The position numbers and the translations under genes are program-made. Below the pieces are notes generated by a model that had not been told where the DNA came from, did not search any database, and worked only from the letters and a program-made list of their open reading frames with translations. A DNA stretch of 34,221 nt from JAWLCQ01 sp041687095. Lineage in GTDB: Bacteria > Planctomycetota > Phycisphaerae > SM23-33. Location: assembly GCA_041687095.1 (NCBI GenBank), contig JAWLCQ010000036.1, forward strand, positions 1 to 34,221, in the 5' to 3' direction. Positions 21,754 to 30,424 of this stretch are shown here, in pieces. Within the stretch, counting starts at the first letter, position 1, and each line of letters opens with the position of its first letter.

Positions 21754-22929
21754 ATGAACCTCACCATCCTCGCCACCGACTTCAAGCCCAACCTCGGCGG
21801 GATCGCGGAGTTGGCCTGGCAGGTCTGCCGCGACCTCGCCGCCCGCGGGCACCGCGTGGACGTGCTCACCTTCCGCACCCCCGACCTGCCCGACCGCGAA
21901 GACGCCGAGGGCATGGCCATCCACCGCCTCTTCGACAAACGGCCCCCGCGGTCCATCTACTCGCCCCGCGGGATCGTCGAGGTCCCGCTCTGGTCCCTCC
22001 GCACCCGCCGCGCCGTCGCTCGCTTCCTCCACGCCCACCGCCCCGACGCGATCCTGTGCACCAACGTCGCGACGCTCTGGGGGGCCGTGCTGCGGAACGC
22101 GGCCGTGCCGTATGCCCTGTTCGTCCACGGGGACGACGTGGCGGGCATGTTCCGCAAGCGGAATCCGATCCCGCTCGCCCGCTTCCGCCGCCTCGCCCGT
22201 GGGGCGGGGTGGGTGTTCTTCAACAGCGACGCCTCCCGCCAATCCACCGCCGCCTCCGCCCCCGAGGCCACCGCTCGCTCGTCCGTCGTGGGGTGCGGCT
22301 ACCCGCCGGAGGACATCGTCGCCGGCGAGCACCGCCGCCCCGCCCGCGCCCAACTCGGATGGGGCGAGGAGCCCGTCGTGCTCTCCGTCTGCCGCCTCGT
22401 GCTGCGCAAGGGCGTGGACACCGCCATCCACGCCCTCGCCCACGTCCGCGAGTCGTTCCCCGACTGCCGCTACGTCGTCGCCGGTGACGGGCCCGACCGG
22501 GCCCAGCTCCAAGCCCTCGCCGCCCTCGAACACCCCGACGGAGCCGTGCAGTTCCTCGGCCGCGTCAGCGACGACGACCGCCGCACGCTCCTGCTCGCCG
22601 CCGACGTGTACGTCATGGCGTCCCGCCCGGGCCCCGAGGGGGAGTCGGAAGGGTTCGGGATCGGGTTCCTGGAGGCCAACGCGCACGGGCTGCCCGTGGT
22701 GGGGGCGAGGACGGGCGGCATCCCGGAGGCCGTCACCGACGGCGTCAACGGCCTGCTGGTCCCGCCCTCCGACCCCGCCGCCCTGGGGGCCGCCCTCACG
22801 TCCCTGCTCGCCGACCCCGCCCTCCGCGCCCGCCTCGCCGCCGCCGGACAGCAGCGCATCCGCGACACGTTCAACTGGCGCCGCATCGGCGGCGACATCG
22901 AGTCCCGCCTGACGGCGATGGTGAAGTAG
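21754..22929 (+). CDS. GT4-family glycosyltransferase, 391 aa
   Basis: Full-length GT4 enzyme. The N-terminal domain begins 'MNLTILATDFKPNLGGIAELAWQVCRDLAARGHRVDVLTF', the glycine-rich acceptor loop; 'YALFVHGDDV' follows. The C-terminal domain has 'VVLSVCRLVLRKGVDTAIHAL', 'YVVAGDGPDRAQLQALA', 'VQFLGRVSDDDRRTLLLAADVYVMASR' and the donor-binding EX7E motif as 'EGFGIGFLE', with 'GGIPEAVTDGVNGLLVPP' after it. No membrane segment is seen. No good Shine-Dalgarno precedes the ATG: the 20 bases upstream are C-rich and come from the repeat-bearing gap. Expression may therefore be weak or depend on the upstream gene. The sugar donor cannot be told from sequence. Confidence 0.88.
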   Translation: MNLTILATDFKPNLGGIAELAWQVCRDLAARGHRVDVLTFRTPDLPDREDAEGMAIHRLFDKRPPRSIYSPRGIVEVPLWSLRTRRAVARFLHAHRPDAILCTNVATLWGAVLRNAAVPYALFVHGDDVAGMFRKRNPIPLARFRRLARGAGWVFFNSDASRQSTAASAPEATARSSVVGCGYPPEDIVAGEHRRPARAQLGWGEEPVVLSVCRLVLRKGVDTAIHALAHVRESFPDCRYVVAGDGPDRAQLQALAALEHPDGAVQFLGRVSDDDRRTLLLAADVYVMASRPGPEGESEGFGIGFLEANAHGLPVVGARTGGIPEAVTDGVNGLLVPPSDPAALGAALTSLLADPALRARLAAAGQQRIRDTFNWRRIGGDIESRLTAMVK

Positions 22930-23774
22930 GGGCAGGGCATGCACGCCCGCGCGAAACGCACACCGCTGCGCTCCGCCCCAAGCGCGTGCGTTGGGGTCTC
23001 CTGACCCCCGGCGCAGGAGGTGGGCGCGCGTGCGGCGCCTTAAGCGCGTGGGACGCCTCAAGCGCGTGCGTTGGGGGTCTCCTGACCCCCAACGTCCTGG
23101 AAGGCCAACGTGCGCTTCCGCGATAGCGTTACGGCGGCGCGTCGGTCGCGGCGGTCCCCGCCGCGAAGGGGGCGCTCCAACGACGCTGACGCGGAGGCGT
23201 CCCTCGCCCCTCCCGGACGCCGGGGGTCAGGAGACCGCCGGCGCCTGCGCATGCGCTTGCGCGGGCGCATGCGCTTTGTAGTCCACGGCATCCGGCGATC
23301 CGCAAAGCACGGTACCCGGCGCTCGGCAGAGCACGATACCCGGCGATGCATTGTGACACGGCCGCTCCACTACGGGAGCCTTTCCTTCCCGAACTGTCCG
23401 TCGGCCGCGGCCGTACAATCGGGGTGGGAGAGCGCGGGTCGGATGGAAATGCTCTCGTGGGCTTGGGTTGGGTTCGCAGAGCGGCTCACCTCCCGGGCGC
23501 CATCAGCCGATAATCCGAGTGTGAACCCCCGGATCCTCGGAGGGCGGACATCGTCGTGGAAAGAGGACAGGATGACGCGGGCAGCAGGGATGGACCCCCA
23601 CGGGGCGCATCGTGCGCACCGGGCGGGGGCGCATGCGCCCCCGGTGGCCCCGGTGGCCGCAGCGCCTGCGGTCCCCCCGATGCCGCCGGTCCCCCCGATG
23701 CCGCCGGTCCCCCCGGCGGCTGCGACGCCAGCGGCGCCCCTGGTGTCGGCGACGGCTGCGCGTGCGGAGGGGGC
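22930..23774. other. 845-base gene-free, repeat-rich interruption of the cluster
   Basis: No protein with family resemblance is encoded. Visible contents: single copies of the 18-base unit GCCTCAAGCGCGTGCGTT (near 22977 and 23055), which is tandemly repeated at 34087-34221; a perfect hairpin CGTTGGGGGTC-TCCT-GACCCCCAACG (23069-23094), with relatives near 22994 and, inverted, near 23221; alternating CGCATGCG-like sequence at 23246-23276; and three tandem copies of GTCCCCCCGATGCCGCCG from 23671. It looks like accumulated repeat insertions. The final bases supply the GGAGG of the next gene. A promoter may lie here but I cannot point to one. Confidence 0.65.
23069..23094. repeat. perfect hairpin, GGGGGTCTCCTGACCCCC family
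   Basis: Eleven-base arms CGTTGGGGGTC and GACCCCCAACG around a TCCT loop. Related, less perfect copies occur near 22994 (direct) and 23221 (inverted). It lies between two cluster genes on the same strand; no T-run follows, so it is more likely a dispersed repeat than a terminator. Confidence 0.8.
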
Positions 23775-24992
23775 ATGATGCCCAATCCACAACGCCGCCC
23801 CATGCTCCTGCTCGTCGGCAACGAGGGCGGGGGCGTGGGGACGCTCATGCGCACGATCCTGCGCCACATGCCCGCGGAGAGCCTGCCCGAGATCGTCGCC
23901 CTCAGCCGCGGGGAGTTGTCGCAGAGCCTCGAGGCCCTGGGCCTGCCCGTGACGTACCTGGGCCAGACGCCCGCCCCGCGGGTCCGTCGCCCCGGACGGT
24001 TCGGGAAGGTGCGGGCGGTGGGGGGGGCGATGCGCCTGCTGGGGTGGCTGGGGCGGCGGGCGTGGCGGGTGGCGCGGCACGTTCGCCGGACGGACGCCCC
24101 GCTGATTCACGCCAACGCCGGGCACGGGGCCCTGGCGGCCATCGGGGCCAAGTGGCTCACGGGCGTGCCCGTGCTGTGCCACTGGCACGTGATGGGGCTG
24201 CAGGGCGGGCGGCGGCTGCGATGGGTGCTGGGGCGCGGGGTGGATCACTTCGCGGCCATCAGCGAGTCGGTCAAGGCGTCGCTCCCGGTTGCCTGGCAAT
24301 CGCGGACGACGGTCGTGTATAATGCGGTCGATATGGAGGAGTTGCTCCGGCGCAGCGGGACGCGGGCGGGCGAGCTTCGCCGCCTCGCCGCCGCCCCTGA
24401 GGGGGCCCGGCTGATCGCGTCCCTGGGCACGTACGCCCGGCACAAGGGGCACCACCTGGCGGTGGACGCCCTGAACCGCCTCGCCGCCGCCCGCGATGAC
24501 GTGTTCTGGATCTTTCTGGGCCGCTGCCCCGCCGATGTGTGCCACATGTACCTGAACGAACTGAAAGAACAGGCCCAACGCCTCGGGGTCTCCGAGCGCT
24601 GCCGCTTCCTCGAGGACGTGCCCGGGGCCCCCGAGCTTCTCGCCGACGCCGACCTCCTCGCCGGGACCACCTACGGGCCGGGCGAGGGGTTCGGGCTGGT
24701 CTTCGTCGAGGCGATGGCGCAGGGGACGCCCGTGGTCGCGTTCGACTGCGGCGCGGCGCGAGAGGTCATCGACGACGGCGAGACGGGCCTGCTCGTCCGC
24801 GACGCCGACCCGCAGGCGCTGGCCGCGGGGCTGCTGGCACTGCTGAACGACCCGCCCCGCCGCGAGGCCCTGGGCCTGTCCGCCGCCCGGATCGCCGGCG
24901 AGCGGTTCGACGCCCCCCGCCTGGGCTGCGAGGTCGCCGCCCTGCACCGCCGCCTCGCCCGTCCCCCCCGCTGCCAGGAGGGCCTCGCGTGA
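23775..24992 (+). CDS. GT4-family glycosyltransferase, 405 aa
   Basis: Start at the ATG 23775 (or the adjacent ATG 23778), directly after GGAGG at 23766-23770; the longer frame to 23556 is a Gly/Pro-rich translation of repeats and was rejected. 'PMLLLVGNEGGGVGTLMRTILRHM' is the N-terminal nucleotide-fold loop, 'PLIHANAGHGALAAI' and 'HWHVMGL' follow, and 'VVYNAVDMEELL' marks the linker. The donor domain contains 'RLIASLGTYARHKGHHLAVDAL', 'CRFLEDVPGAPELLADADLLAG' and EX7E as 'EGFGLVFVE', then 'AAREVIDDGETGLLVRD'. Its stop overlaps the GTG start of the polymerase-like gene (GTGA, 24989-24992), so the two are probably translated together. Sugar specificity is unknown. Confidence 0.88.
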   Translation: MMPNPQRRPMLLLVGNEGGGVGTLMRTILRHMPAESLPEIVALSRGELSQSLEALGLPVTYLGQTPAPRVRRPGRFGKVRAVGGAMRLLGWLGRRAWRVARHVRRTDAPLIHANAGHGALAAIGAKWLTGVPVLCHWHVMGLQGGRRLRWVLGRGVDHFAAISESVKASLPVAWQSRTTVVYNAVDMEELLRRSGTRAGELRRLAAAPEGARLIASLGTYARHKGHHLAVDALNRLAAARDDVFWIFLGRCPADVCHMYLNELKEQAQRLGVSERCRFLEDVPGAPELLADADLLAGTTYGPGEGFGLVFVEAMAQGTPVVAFDCGAAREVIDDGETGLLVRDADPQALAAGLLALLNDPPRREALGLSAARIAGERFDAPRLGCEVAALHRRLARPPRCQEGLA

Positions 24993-26317
24993 GTTTCGTC
25001 ATCGTCGCCGCCGGTCTGGCGCTGATCGTCGCCCTGGGGCTGCTCACGCGGCGCGGGGTGCTGTTCGTGATCTGGCCGGTGATCTTCGCCTATCCGCACC
25101 GCCTGACGCTGGGGGCCCTGCCCTGGAACGCCGGGTTCGACGACGTCGCCATCCTCGCGTGGTTCCTCGTGCTGCTGCTGAAGGGCGAGATCCGCGGGTT
25201 GGGGTTCCTCAGCCGCATGGCGTTTATCCTGTTCCTGGTGGCGCTGTTCTCGGAGGCGACGGGGCTGATGATCAATGGGGCGGGATACCTGGCCCCGACG
25301 ATCAAGGTGGTCCTCAAACGCGTCGTCCTGGTCGTCTTCATGATCTGCCTCGATGCGACGCTGCGGTCGGAGCGGGACGTGAAAGGAATGTTCCTGGGCT
25401 GGGCGATCGGGATGGCCTTGGCGTGCGGAACCGCCTTGGCGGACTTCTACGGGCTGGAGATCGCCAAGCTGTTCTACGTAACGATGACGGAGGAGCAGGA
25501 GATCCTCCGCAGCCGGGCGTCCGGGTCGTTCCTGACGGCCGACGGGACGGGGCTGGCGCTGATGGTCGGGCTGCTGCTGGTGGGGCAGTACCTGACGCGC
25601 CCGCACCCCATCCTGTTGCGGGTCGGGGCGCTGCTGCTGTGCACGCTGATGTTCGGGACGCTGTTGGGCAGCGGCAGTCGCACGGGCTGGCTGTCCCTGG
25701 GCGTGGCGACGCTGGGGCTGCTGATGGTGTCGCGGAAGCGCGTGACGGTGCTGGCGGCGTTTGTGTTGGCGGCCTTCGTGTTCCTGTCGGTCCCGATGTT
25801 CCAGGAGGCGGTCGTGAAGCGCCTGTCGCGCACGGCGGCGCAGATGGCGGAGGAGGGCGGCATCTGGGTGGGGTCGGGGCGCCTGATCGCCATCGATGCG
25901 CAGATCCGCCAGTCCGGCGGGCCGTGGACGTTCTTCTGCGGGATCGGCGACATGCACATGAGCGTCATGGGCTGGTACGCCCACAACGCCTATGTGCAGA
26001 CGATTCTGACCTTCGGCCTGGTGGGGTTGGCGTGGTGGGTGGCGCTGTTCGCCCGCCTGATCCGCCAACTGCGGTTCGTGACCCGCTGGGCTCCCACGCC
26101 CTTCGCCCGCGACCTGGCGGCCGGGATGCTGTGGGCGCTGGTGGGCTCGGCCGTTGCGTCCATGACGGCGGATACGGTCATGAACACGCTGTGGCGGTAC
26201 AACATCGTGTGGTTCGTGGGAGCGGGGGTGGGACTCACGCGGGAACTCATCCTGGTGGACAACCCAGCGTTGGTGGGTCCGGAGGACCTGGACCCGTCGC
26301 TCGCCTACGCGGGCTGA
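24989..26317 (+). CDS. O-antigen ligase/Wzy-like polysaccharide polymerase, integral membrane, 442 aa
   Basis: Multi-spanning inner-membrane protein, by my reading about 10-12 hydrophobic segments, resembling the Wzy/WaaL (PF04932) superfamily that polymerises or transfers lipid-linked glycans on the periplasmic side. The GTG at 24989 has an excellent AGGAGGG six bases upstream. The family pattern is 'GSGSRTGWLSLGVATLGLL' in the middle, then a large soluble loop (about 270-330, 'RLSRTAAQMAEEGGIWVGSGRLIAIDAQIR') and 'YAHNAYVQTILTFGLVGLAWW', the His-Asn-x-Tyr signature before the last helices. A polymerase fits the cluster better than a lipopolysaccharide ligase. It is coupled to the preceding glycosyltransferase by a GTGA overlap. 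No Wzx flippase is seen beside it. Confidence 0.82.
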   Translation: MSFVIVAAGLALIVALGLLTRRGVLFVIWPVIFAYPHRLTLGALPWNAGFDDVAILAWFLVLLLKGEIRGLGFLSRMAFILFLVALFSEATGLMINGAGYLAPTIKVVLKRVVLVVFMICLDATLRSERDVKGMFLGWAIGMALACGTALADFYGLEIAKLFYVTMTEEQEILRSRASGSFLTADGTGLALMVGLLLVGQYLTRPHPILLRVGALLLCTLMFGTLLGSGSRTGWLSLGVATLGLLMVSRKRVTVLAAFVLAAFVFLSVPMFQEAVVKRLSRTAAQMAEEGGIWVGSGRLIAIDAQIRQSGGPWTFFCGIGDMHMSVMGWYAHNAYVQTILTFGLVGLAWWVALFARLIRQLRFVTRWAPTPFARDLAAGMLWALVGSAVASMTADTVMNTLWRYNIVWFVGAGVGLTRELILVDNPALVGPEDLDPSLAYAG

Positions 26318-26371
26318 CACATCGGACGGCCGCTCCCCATCGCCGGGCGAGCGGAAAGGAGACGGAAGGCC

Positions 26372-27679
26372 ATGCGACTGCTCGTGAGCCTTGAGGCGCA
26401 CCTGACGGGGTGCGGCGACGAGGTGTACTCGCACAACCTGAGCTACGAGGGCTTCTGGCGGCGATACCTGATGGCGTTCGACGAGGTGCACGTGCTTGCC
26501 CGCGTCGCCCGCGCCCCGGCGCCCCCCGCCAACACGCCTCTGGCGTCGGGCCCCGGCGTACACTTCCACGCCCTGCCCGACTACCTGGGCCCGTGGCAGT
26601 TCCTGCGGAAGCTCCCCGCCCTCGGCCGCGTCGCCGACGAGGCCGTCGCGGCCGCCGACGCGTTCATGCTCCGCGTCCCCGGGGCCGTCAGCGACCTCGT
26701 GTGGAAGCGCGTGCGGGCGCGGGGCAAGCCCTTCGGGATCGAGGTGGTGGGGGACCCGTGGGACTCGCTGGGACCGGGCGGGGTGAAGACCTTCGCCCGC
26801 CCCGTGTTCCGCCGCCTCATGACCCGCCGCCTCCGCCTCCAGTCCCGCCACGCCGCCACCAGCGCCTACGTCACCGCCGCCGCCCTCCAGAAACGCTACC
26901 CGCCCGCCCCGGGCACGTTCACGACGCACTACTCCTCCGTCGAACTGCCCGACGACGCCGTCCTCACCGACCTCGCCGCACGCCTCGAACGCACCGCGAG
27001 CATCCCCGCCCGCCTCCGCGCACCGGGCGAGCCCGTCCGCCTGGGCTTCATCGGGACGTTCAACGCGATGTACAAGGCCCCCGACGCGCACATCGAGGCC
27101 CTCGCCCAGTGCGCCCGCAAGGGCCTCAACGTGGCGCTCGACATGGTGGGCGAGGGCCAGCACCTCGGGGAGATGCAGCAACTCGCCGCCTCCCTCGGGG
27201 TGTCCGACCGCGTCCGCTTCCTGGGACGCCTCAACGGCGGGTGGCCGATCTTCGGCTTCCTCGACACCGTGGACCTGTTCCTCAACGCCTCGCGGCAGGA
27301 GGGGCTCCCGCGGGCGCTGATCGAGGCGATGGCCCGCGGGTGTGCGGGCATCGGGTCCGAGATCGCGGGCATCCCGGAGCTGCTGGGCCCGACGCACCTC
27401 GTGCCCCCCAACGACCCCCACGCCCTCGCCGAGCGCATCGCGGCCGTCCTGCAGGACGCCGGCGGGCTGGCGGAGGCGTCGCGGCGGAATGTGGGCATGG
27501 CGCGGGACTACACGGTCAGCGTCCTGACGCGGCGGCGGCGGGAGCACTTCGAGGCCCTGCGGGCCGCCACGGACCGCCACGGCGGGCGGGGCGGGACGCC
27601 GCGGGTCCATGCGGAGGCGGAGCGGCCGATTTCACAGGGCGTTGCGGCGGGGGTGTCGGAAACGACCGATAGAGGGTAG
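26372..27679 (+). CDS. GT4-family glycosyltransferase, 435 aa
   Basis: The ATG at 26372 is preceded by AAAGGAG and GGAAGG. 'MRLLVSLEAHLTGCGDEVYSHNLSYEGFWRRYLMAFDEVHVLARV' is the acceptor-side domain; 'FMLRVPGAVSDLVWKRV' and 'FGIEVVGDPWDSLGPGG' follow. The donor domain is clear: 'VRLGFIGTFNAMYKAPDAHIEAL', 'LDMVGEGQHLGEMQQLA', 'VRFLGRLNGGWPIFGFLDTVDLFLNASRQ', and EX7E as 'EGLPRALIE', then 'AGIPELLGPTHLVPPNDP'. The last 40 or so residues (after 'EHFEALRAATDRHGG') are low-complexity and may be dispensable. It lies 54 bases after the polymerase-like gene. Donor and linkage are unknown. Confidence 0.88.
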   Translation: MRLLVSLEAHLTGCGDEVYSHNLSYEGFWRRYLMAFDEVHVLARVARAPAPPANTPLASGPGVHFHALPDYLGPWQFLRKLPALGRVADEAVAAADAFMLRVPGAVSDLVWKRVRARGKPFGIEVVGDPWDSLGPGGVKTFARPVFRRLMTRRLRLQSRHAATSAYVTAAALQKRYPPAPGTFTTHYSSVELPDDAVLTDLAARLERTASIPARLRAPGEPVRLGFIGTFNAMYKAPDAHIEALAQCARKGLNVALDMVGEGQHLGEMQQLAASLGVSDRVRFLGRLNGGWPIFGFLDTVDLFLNASRQEGLPRALIEAMARGCAGIGSEIAGIPELLGPTHLVPPNDPHALAERIAAVLQDAGGLAEASRRNVGMARDYTVSVLTRRRREHFEALRAATDRHGGRGGTPRVHAEAERPISQGVAAGVSETTDRG

Positions 27680-27747
27680 TATCGGGCCGGACGGGGCGAA
27701 GGCCGGCGGACGGACGGAACAGATCAACTCCGAGTGAGGAGGACGGT

Positions 27748-28746
27748 GTGGCGAATTCCTGGCAAGGCAAACGAGCCCTGGTCACCGGGGCCGGCGGATT
27801 CATCGGCAGCCACCTGGTGCAGGCGCTGGTGCATCGCGGGGCGAAGGTCCGCGCGCTGGTGCACTACAACAGCCGCAACGACTACGGCAACCTGGCGTTC
27901 CTGGCCCCCGACGAGATGGAGCAGGTCGAGGTGGTGATGGGCGACGTGCAGGACGGCGGGTGCGTGGAGCGCAGCGTCGAGGGCGCGGACTGCGTGTTTC
28001 ACCTGGCGGCGTTGATCGGGATCCCGTACAGCTACGTGGCCCCGCGGAGCTACGTCTCCACGAACGTGGGGGGCACGCTGAACGTCCTGGAGGCGGTCCG
28101 CAAGTGCGGCACGCCGCGCATGGTCCACACCTCGACCAGCGAGTGCTACGGGACGGCCTTGACGGAGCGGATCAGCGAGGCGCATCCCCTGCAGGGCCAA
28201 TCCCCGTACTCCGCCAGCAAGATCGGCGCCGACAAGCTCGCCGAGAGCTACTTCCTGAGCTTCGGGACTCCGGTGGCGACGATCCGCCCGTTCAACACGT
28301 ACGGCCCGCGGCAGAGCGCCCGCGCGGTCCTGCCCACGATGCTCTCGCAGCTCGCCTCCGGGCGCGACGTCATCGAGCTGGGGTCGCTCGATCCCCAGCG
28401 CGACCTGACGTTCGTGACCGACACGGCCCGGGGCTTCATCGCCATCGCCGAGTGCGACGCCGCCCTCGGGGCCGTAACGAACATCGGCAACGGCAAGACG
28501 ATCAGCATCGGGGAACTCGCGCAGATGGCCGTCGAGATGGTCCGCCCGTCGGCGAGGATCGTCTCCACCGACACGCGGGTGCGTCCCGCCAAGAGCGAGG
28601 TGATGCGCCTGATCTGCGACAACACCCGCGCCCGCGAGGTCGTCGGGTGGGAGCCCCAGGTCTCCCTCCGCGAGGGCGTGCAGCGCACGGCCGACTTCAT
28701 CCGCGACCACCTGGACCTGTTCCGCGTCGGACAGTACACGATCTGA
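27748..28746 (+). CDS. LegB-like NAD-dependent nucleotide-sugar 4,6-dehydratase (extended SDR), 332 aa
   Basis: The GTG at 27748 is chosen because AGGAGG ends five bases upstream. Cofactor motif 'GAGGFIGSH' (Gly14-Gly20) and the catalytic 'YSASK' (Tyr154), with 'TSTSECYG' before it, identify an extended short-chain dehydrogenase. 'VHYNSRNDYGNLAFL', 'LAALIGIPYSYVAPRSYVSTNVGGTLNVLEA', 'AHPLQGQSPYSASKIGADKLAESY' and 'IRPFNTYGPRQSARAVLPTM' match the LegB group, which removes water from an NDP-sugar to give the 4-keto-6-deoxy form, better than plain 4-epimerases. Next comes a sugar nucleotidyltransferase and then a second SDR, so the three could activate, dehydrate and reduce one hexose into a 6-deoxy sugar. 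The nucleotide and sugar are not determinable here. Confidence 0.82.
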   Translation: MANSWQGKRALVTGAGGFIGSHLVQALVHRGAKVRALVHYNSRNDYGNLAFLAPDEMEQVEVVMGDVQDGGCVERSVEGADCVFHLAALIGIPYSYVAPRSYVSTNVGGTLNVLEAVRKCGTPRMVHTSTSECYGTALTERISEAHPLQGQSPYSASKIGADKLAESYFLSFGTPVATIRPFNTYGPRQSARAVLPTMLSQLASGRDVIELGSLDPQRDLTFVTDTARGFIAIAECDAALGAVTNIGNGKTISIGELAQMAVEMVRPSARIVSTDTRVRPAKSEVMRLICDNTRAREVVGWEPQVSLREGVQRTADFIRDHLDLFRVGQYTI

Positions 28747-28760
28747 GAAAGGACCGATCC

Positions 28761-29483
28761 ATGCGAGCCATACTCCTGGCGGGGGGGAAGGGCACGAGGC
28801 TGCGGCCCTACACCACCGTCATTCCCAAGCCGATCGTCCCCATCGGGGACATGGCGATCATGGAGATCGTCCTGCGACAGTTGGCGAACTGCGGGCTCCG
28901 GCGTGCGACGCTGGCGGTGAACCACATGTCGCACCTGATCATGGCGTTCTTCGGCGATGGGTCGCGGTGGGGGATCGAGATCGACTACTCGATGGAGACC
29001 CGCCCCCTGAGCACCATCGCCCCGCTGAAGCTCATCGATGACCTGCCCGAGCACTTCCTCGTCATGAACGGGGACGTGCTGACGGACCTGGACTTCGGGG
29101 CCTTCTATCGCCACCACGTCGAGAGCGGGGCGCTGGGGACCGTCGCCACCTACGAGCGCGACGTGAAGATCGATTTCGGCGTGCTGAAGTACGGCGGGGA
29201 GCACAACCGCCTGAGCCACTTCGTCGAGAAGCCTGTCGAGCACTTCAGCGTGAGCATGGGCGTGTACGCCTTCTCCCGCAGGATCCTCGACTACGTTCCC
29301 GAGAACCAGCCCTTCGGGTTCGACCACCTCATGCTCATGGCCATCGACCAGGGCCTCGACGTGCGGGCGTTCCCGTTCCGCGGGTACTGGCTGGACATCG
29401 GAAGGCCCGAGGACTACGACCGCGCCAACGAGGACTTCGACTCGCTTCGCGGGAGGCTCCTGGGGGAGGAGCGGCCGTCTTGA
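28761..29483 (+). CDS. sugar-1-phosphate nucleotidyltransferase, 240 aa
   Basis: NTP_transferase-family enzyme that makes an NDP-sugar from a sugar-1-phosphate and NTP. The signature 'MRAILLAGGKGTRLRPYTTVIPKPIVPIGD' at the N terminus contains the GGxGTRLxP nucleotide loop and the PKP lysine. 'FLVMNGDVLTDLDF' supplies a metal-binding Asp, and 'VEKPVEHFSVSMGVYAFSR' and 'YWLDIGRPEDYDRANEDF' complete the fold. At 240 residues it is a minimal catalytic domain without the left-handed beta-helix of GlmU or GDP-mannose pyrophosphorylase forms. AAAGGA lies eight bases before the ATG, 14 bases after the LegB-like gene. The stop overlaps the next start (TTGA). It probably works with the flanking SDR enzymes; base preference is unknown. 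Confidence 0.88.
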   Translation: MRAILLAGGKGTRLRPYTTVIPKPIVPIGDMAIMEIVLRQLANCGLRRATLAVNHMSHLIMAFFGDGSRWGIEIDYSMETRPLSTIAPLKLIDDLPEHFLVMNGDVLTDLDFGAFYRHHVESGALGTVATYERDVKIDFGVLKYGGEHNRLSHFVEKPVEHFSVSMGVYAFSRRILDYVPENQPFGFDHLMLMAIDQGLDVRAFPFRGYWLDIGRPEDYDRANEDFDSLRGRLLGEERPS

Positions 29484-30424
29484 GCGCCGCGGCCCCCACA
29501 GCGGCGCACCGCCTCCTGGTGACCGGCGGGACCGGGTTCGTCGGACGCTGGGTGCTGCGCCGGTGGGCGATGGAGCACCCCGGCGTCGAACTCTGGTCCG
29601 CCAGTGACCGCGACGACGTCCCGCCCGAGGCGCACCCGCAACGCTGCCTTCGCCTGGATCTGCGCGACGCGGCGGCCGTGCGCGAGTGCGTCCAGCGCAG
29701 CCTCCCCACCCACGTGATCCACCTGGCGGGGCTGATCGGGGCGGCCCCGCTGGCGGACCACCTGGCCGTCAACGTCGTCGGGACCGCCAACCTCTACGAC
29801 GCCCTCGCCGACCTCGCCCCCGACGCCCGCGTGGTGCAGGTCAGCACCGCCGCCGTGTACGGGCCCGTCACCGAACGCGACCTGCCCATGCGCGAGGACC
29901 TGCCGCTGCGGCCGATCACGCCCTATGCCCTCAGCAAGGCCGCCCAGGAGCACCTCGCCGCCGCCGCCGCTCTCACGCGCGACCTGCACGTGGTGATCGC
30001 TCGCTGCTTCAATCTGTTGGGCCCCGGGCAGCCCGAGAGCATCGTGCCCATGACCTTCATCCGGCAGCTCCGCGAAGTGGCGGAGGGGCGCGGGGACCGC
30101 CTGCAGGTGGGCAACACCGCGTCGCGAAGGGACTTCGTGGACATCCGCGACGTCGCCGCCGCCCTCGACGCGCTGCTGGAGCACGGGGAGAGCGGGGCCG
30201 CCTACAACGTCGCCAGCGGAACCGACGTCTCCATCCAGGAGATCATCGACGCCATCGTGCGCCTGGCCGCTCTTGACGTGCCCGTGGAACGCACCGAGCA
30301 GCGCGTCCGCCGGTGGGACGTGCCCCGGGTGCGCGCGGACGTGGGGCGGCTGCACGCGCTGGGGTGGCGGCCGACGATCACGCTGGAGCAGTCCCTGCGC
30401 GACATGTGGGGGCCGCCACGGTGA
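29480..30424 (+). CDS. NDP-sugar reductase/epimerase (extended SDR; Rmd-like), 314 aa
   Basis: Starts at TTG 29480, with GGAGGAG eight bases upstream and a TTGA overlap with the preceding gene. 'RLLVTGGTGFVGRWVLRRW' gives GxxGxxG (Gly16-Gly22), 'VIHLAGLIGAAPLADHLAVNVVGTANLYDAL' and 'VSTAAVYGP' follow, and the catalytic 'YALSK' has Tyr149. 'RCFNLLGPGQPESIVPMTFIRQL', 'SRRDFVDIRDVAAALDAL' and 'LGWRPTITLEQSLRDM' resemble GDP-6-deoxy-4-keto-mannose reductases (Rmd) and related epimerases. The likely role is reduction or epimerisation of the keto-sugar made by the LegB-like enzyme. The assignment to a specific sugar is inference. Confidence 0.8.
   Translation: MSAAAPTAAHRLLVTGGTGFVGRWVLRRWAMEHPGVELWSASDRDDVPPEAHPQRCLRLDLRDAAAVRECVQRSLPTHVIHLAGLIGAAPLADHLAVNVVGTANLYDALADLAPDARVVQVSTAAVYGPVTERDLPMREDLPLRPITPYALSKAAQEHLAAAAALTRDLHVVIARCFNLLGPGQPESIVPMTFIRQLREVAEGRGDRLQVGNTASRRDFVDIRDVAAALDALLEHGESGAAYNVASGTDVSIQEIIDAIVRLAALDVPVERTEQRVRRWDVPRVRADVGRLHALGWRPTITLEQSLRDMWGPPR

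Noticed and set aside
23556..23774. N-terminal extension of the glycosyltransferase at 23775
   Set aside because: It translates tandem repeats into Gly/Pro/Ala runs, and a GGAGG site directly precedes the ATG at 23775.
24318..24324. TATAAT-like box at gtgtataatgcgg
   Set aside because: It lies inside a glycosyltransferase gene and encodes the conserved VVYNAVD segment; no -35 at a suitable distance.
24671..27610. Minus-strand open frame of 979 codons opposite the polysaccharide genes
   Set aside because: Arg/Pro/Gln-rich shadow of a glycosyltransferase and a membrane protein that are clearly coding on the plus strand.
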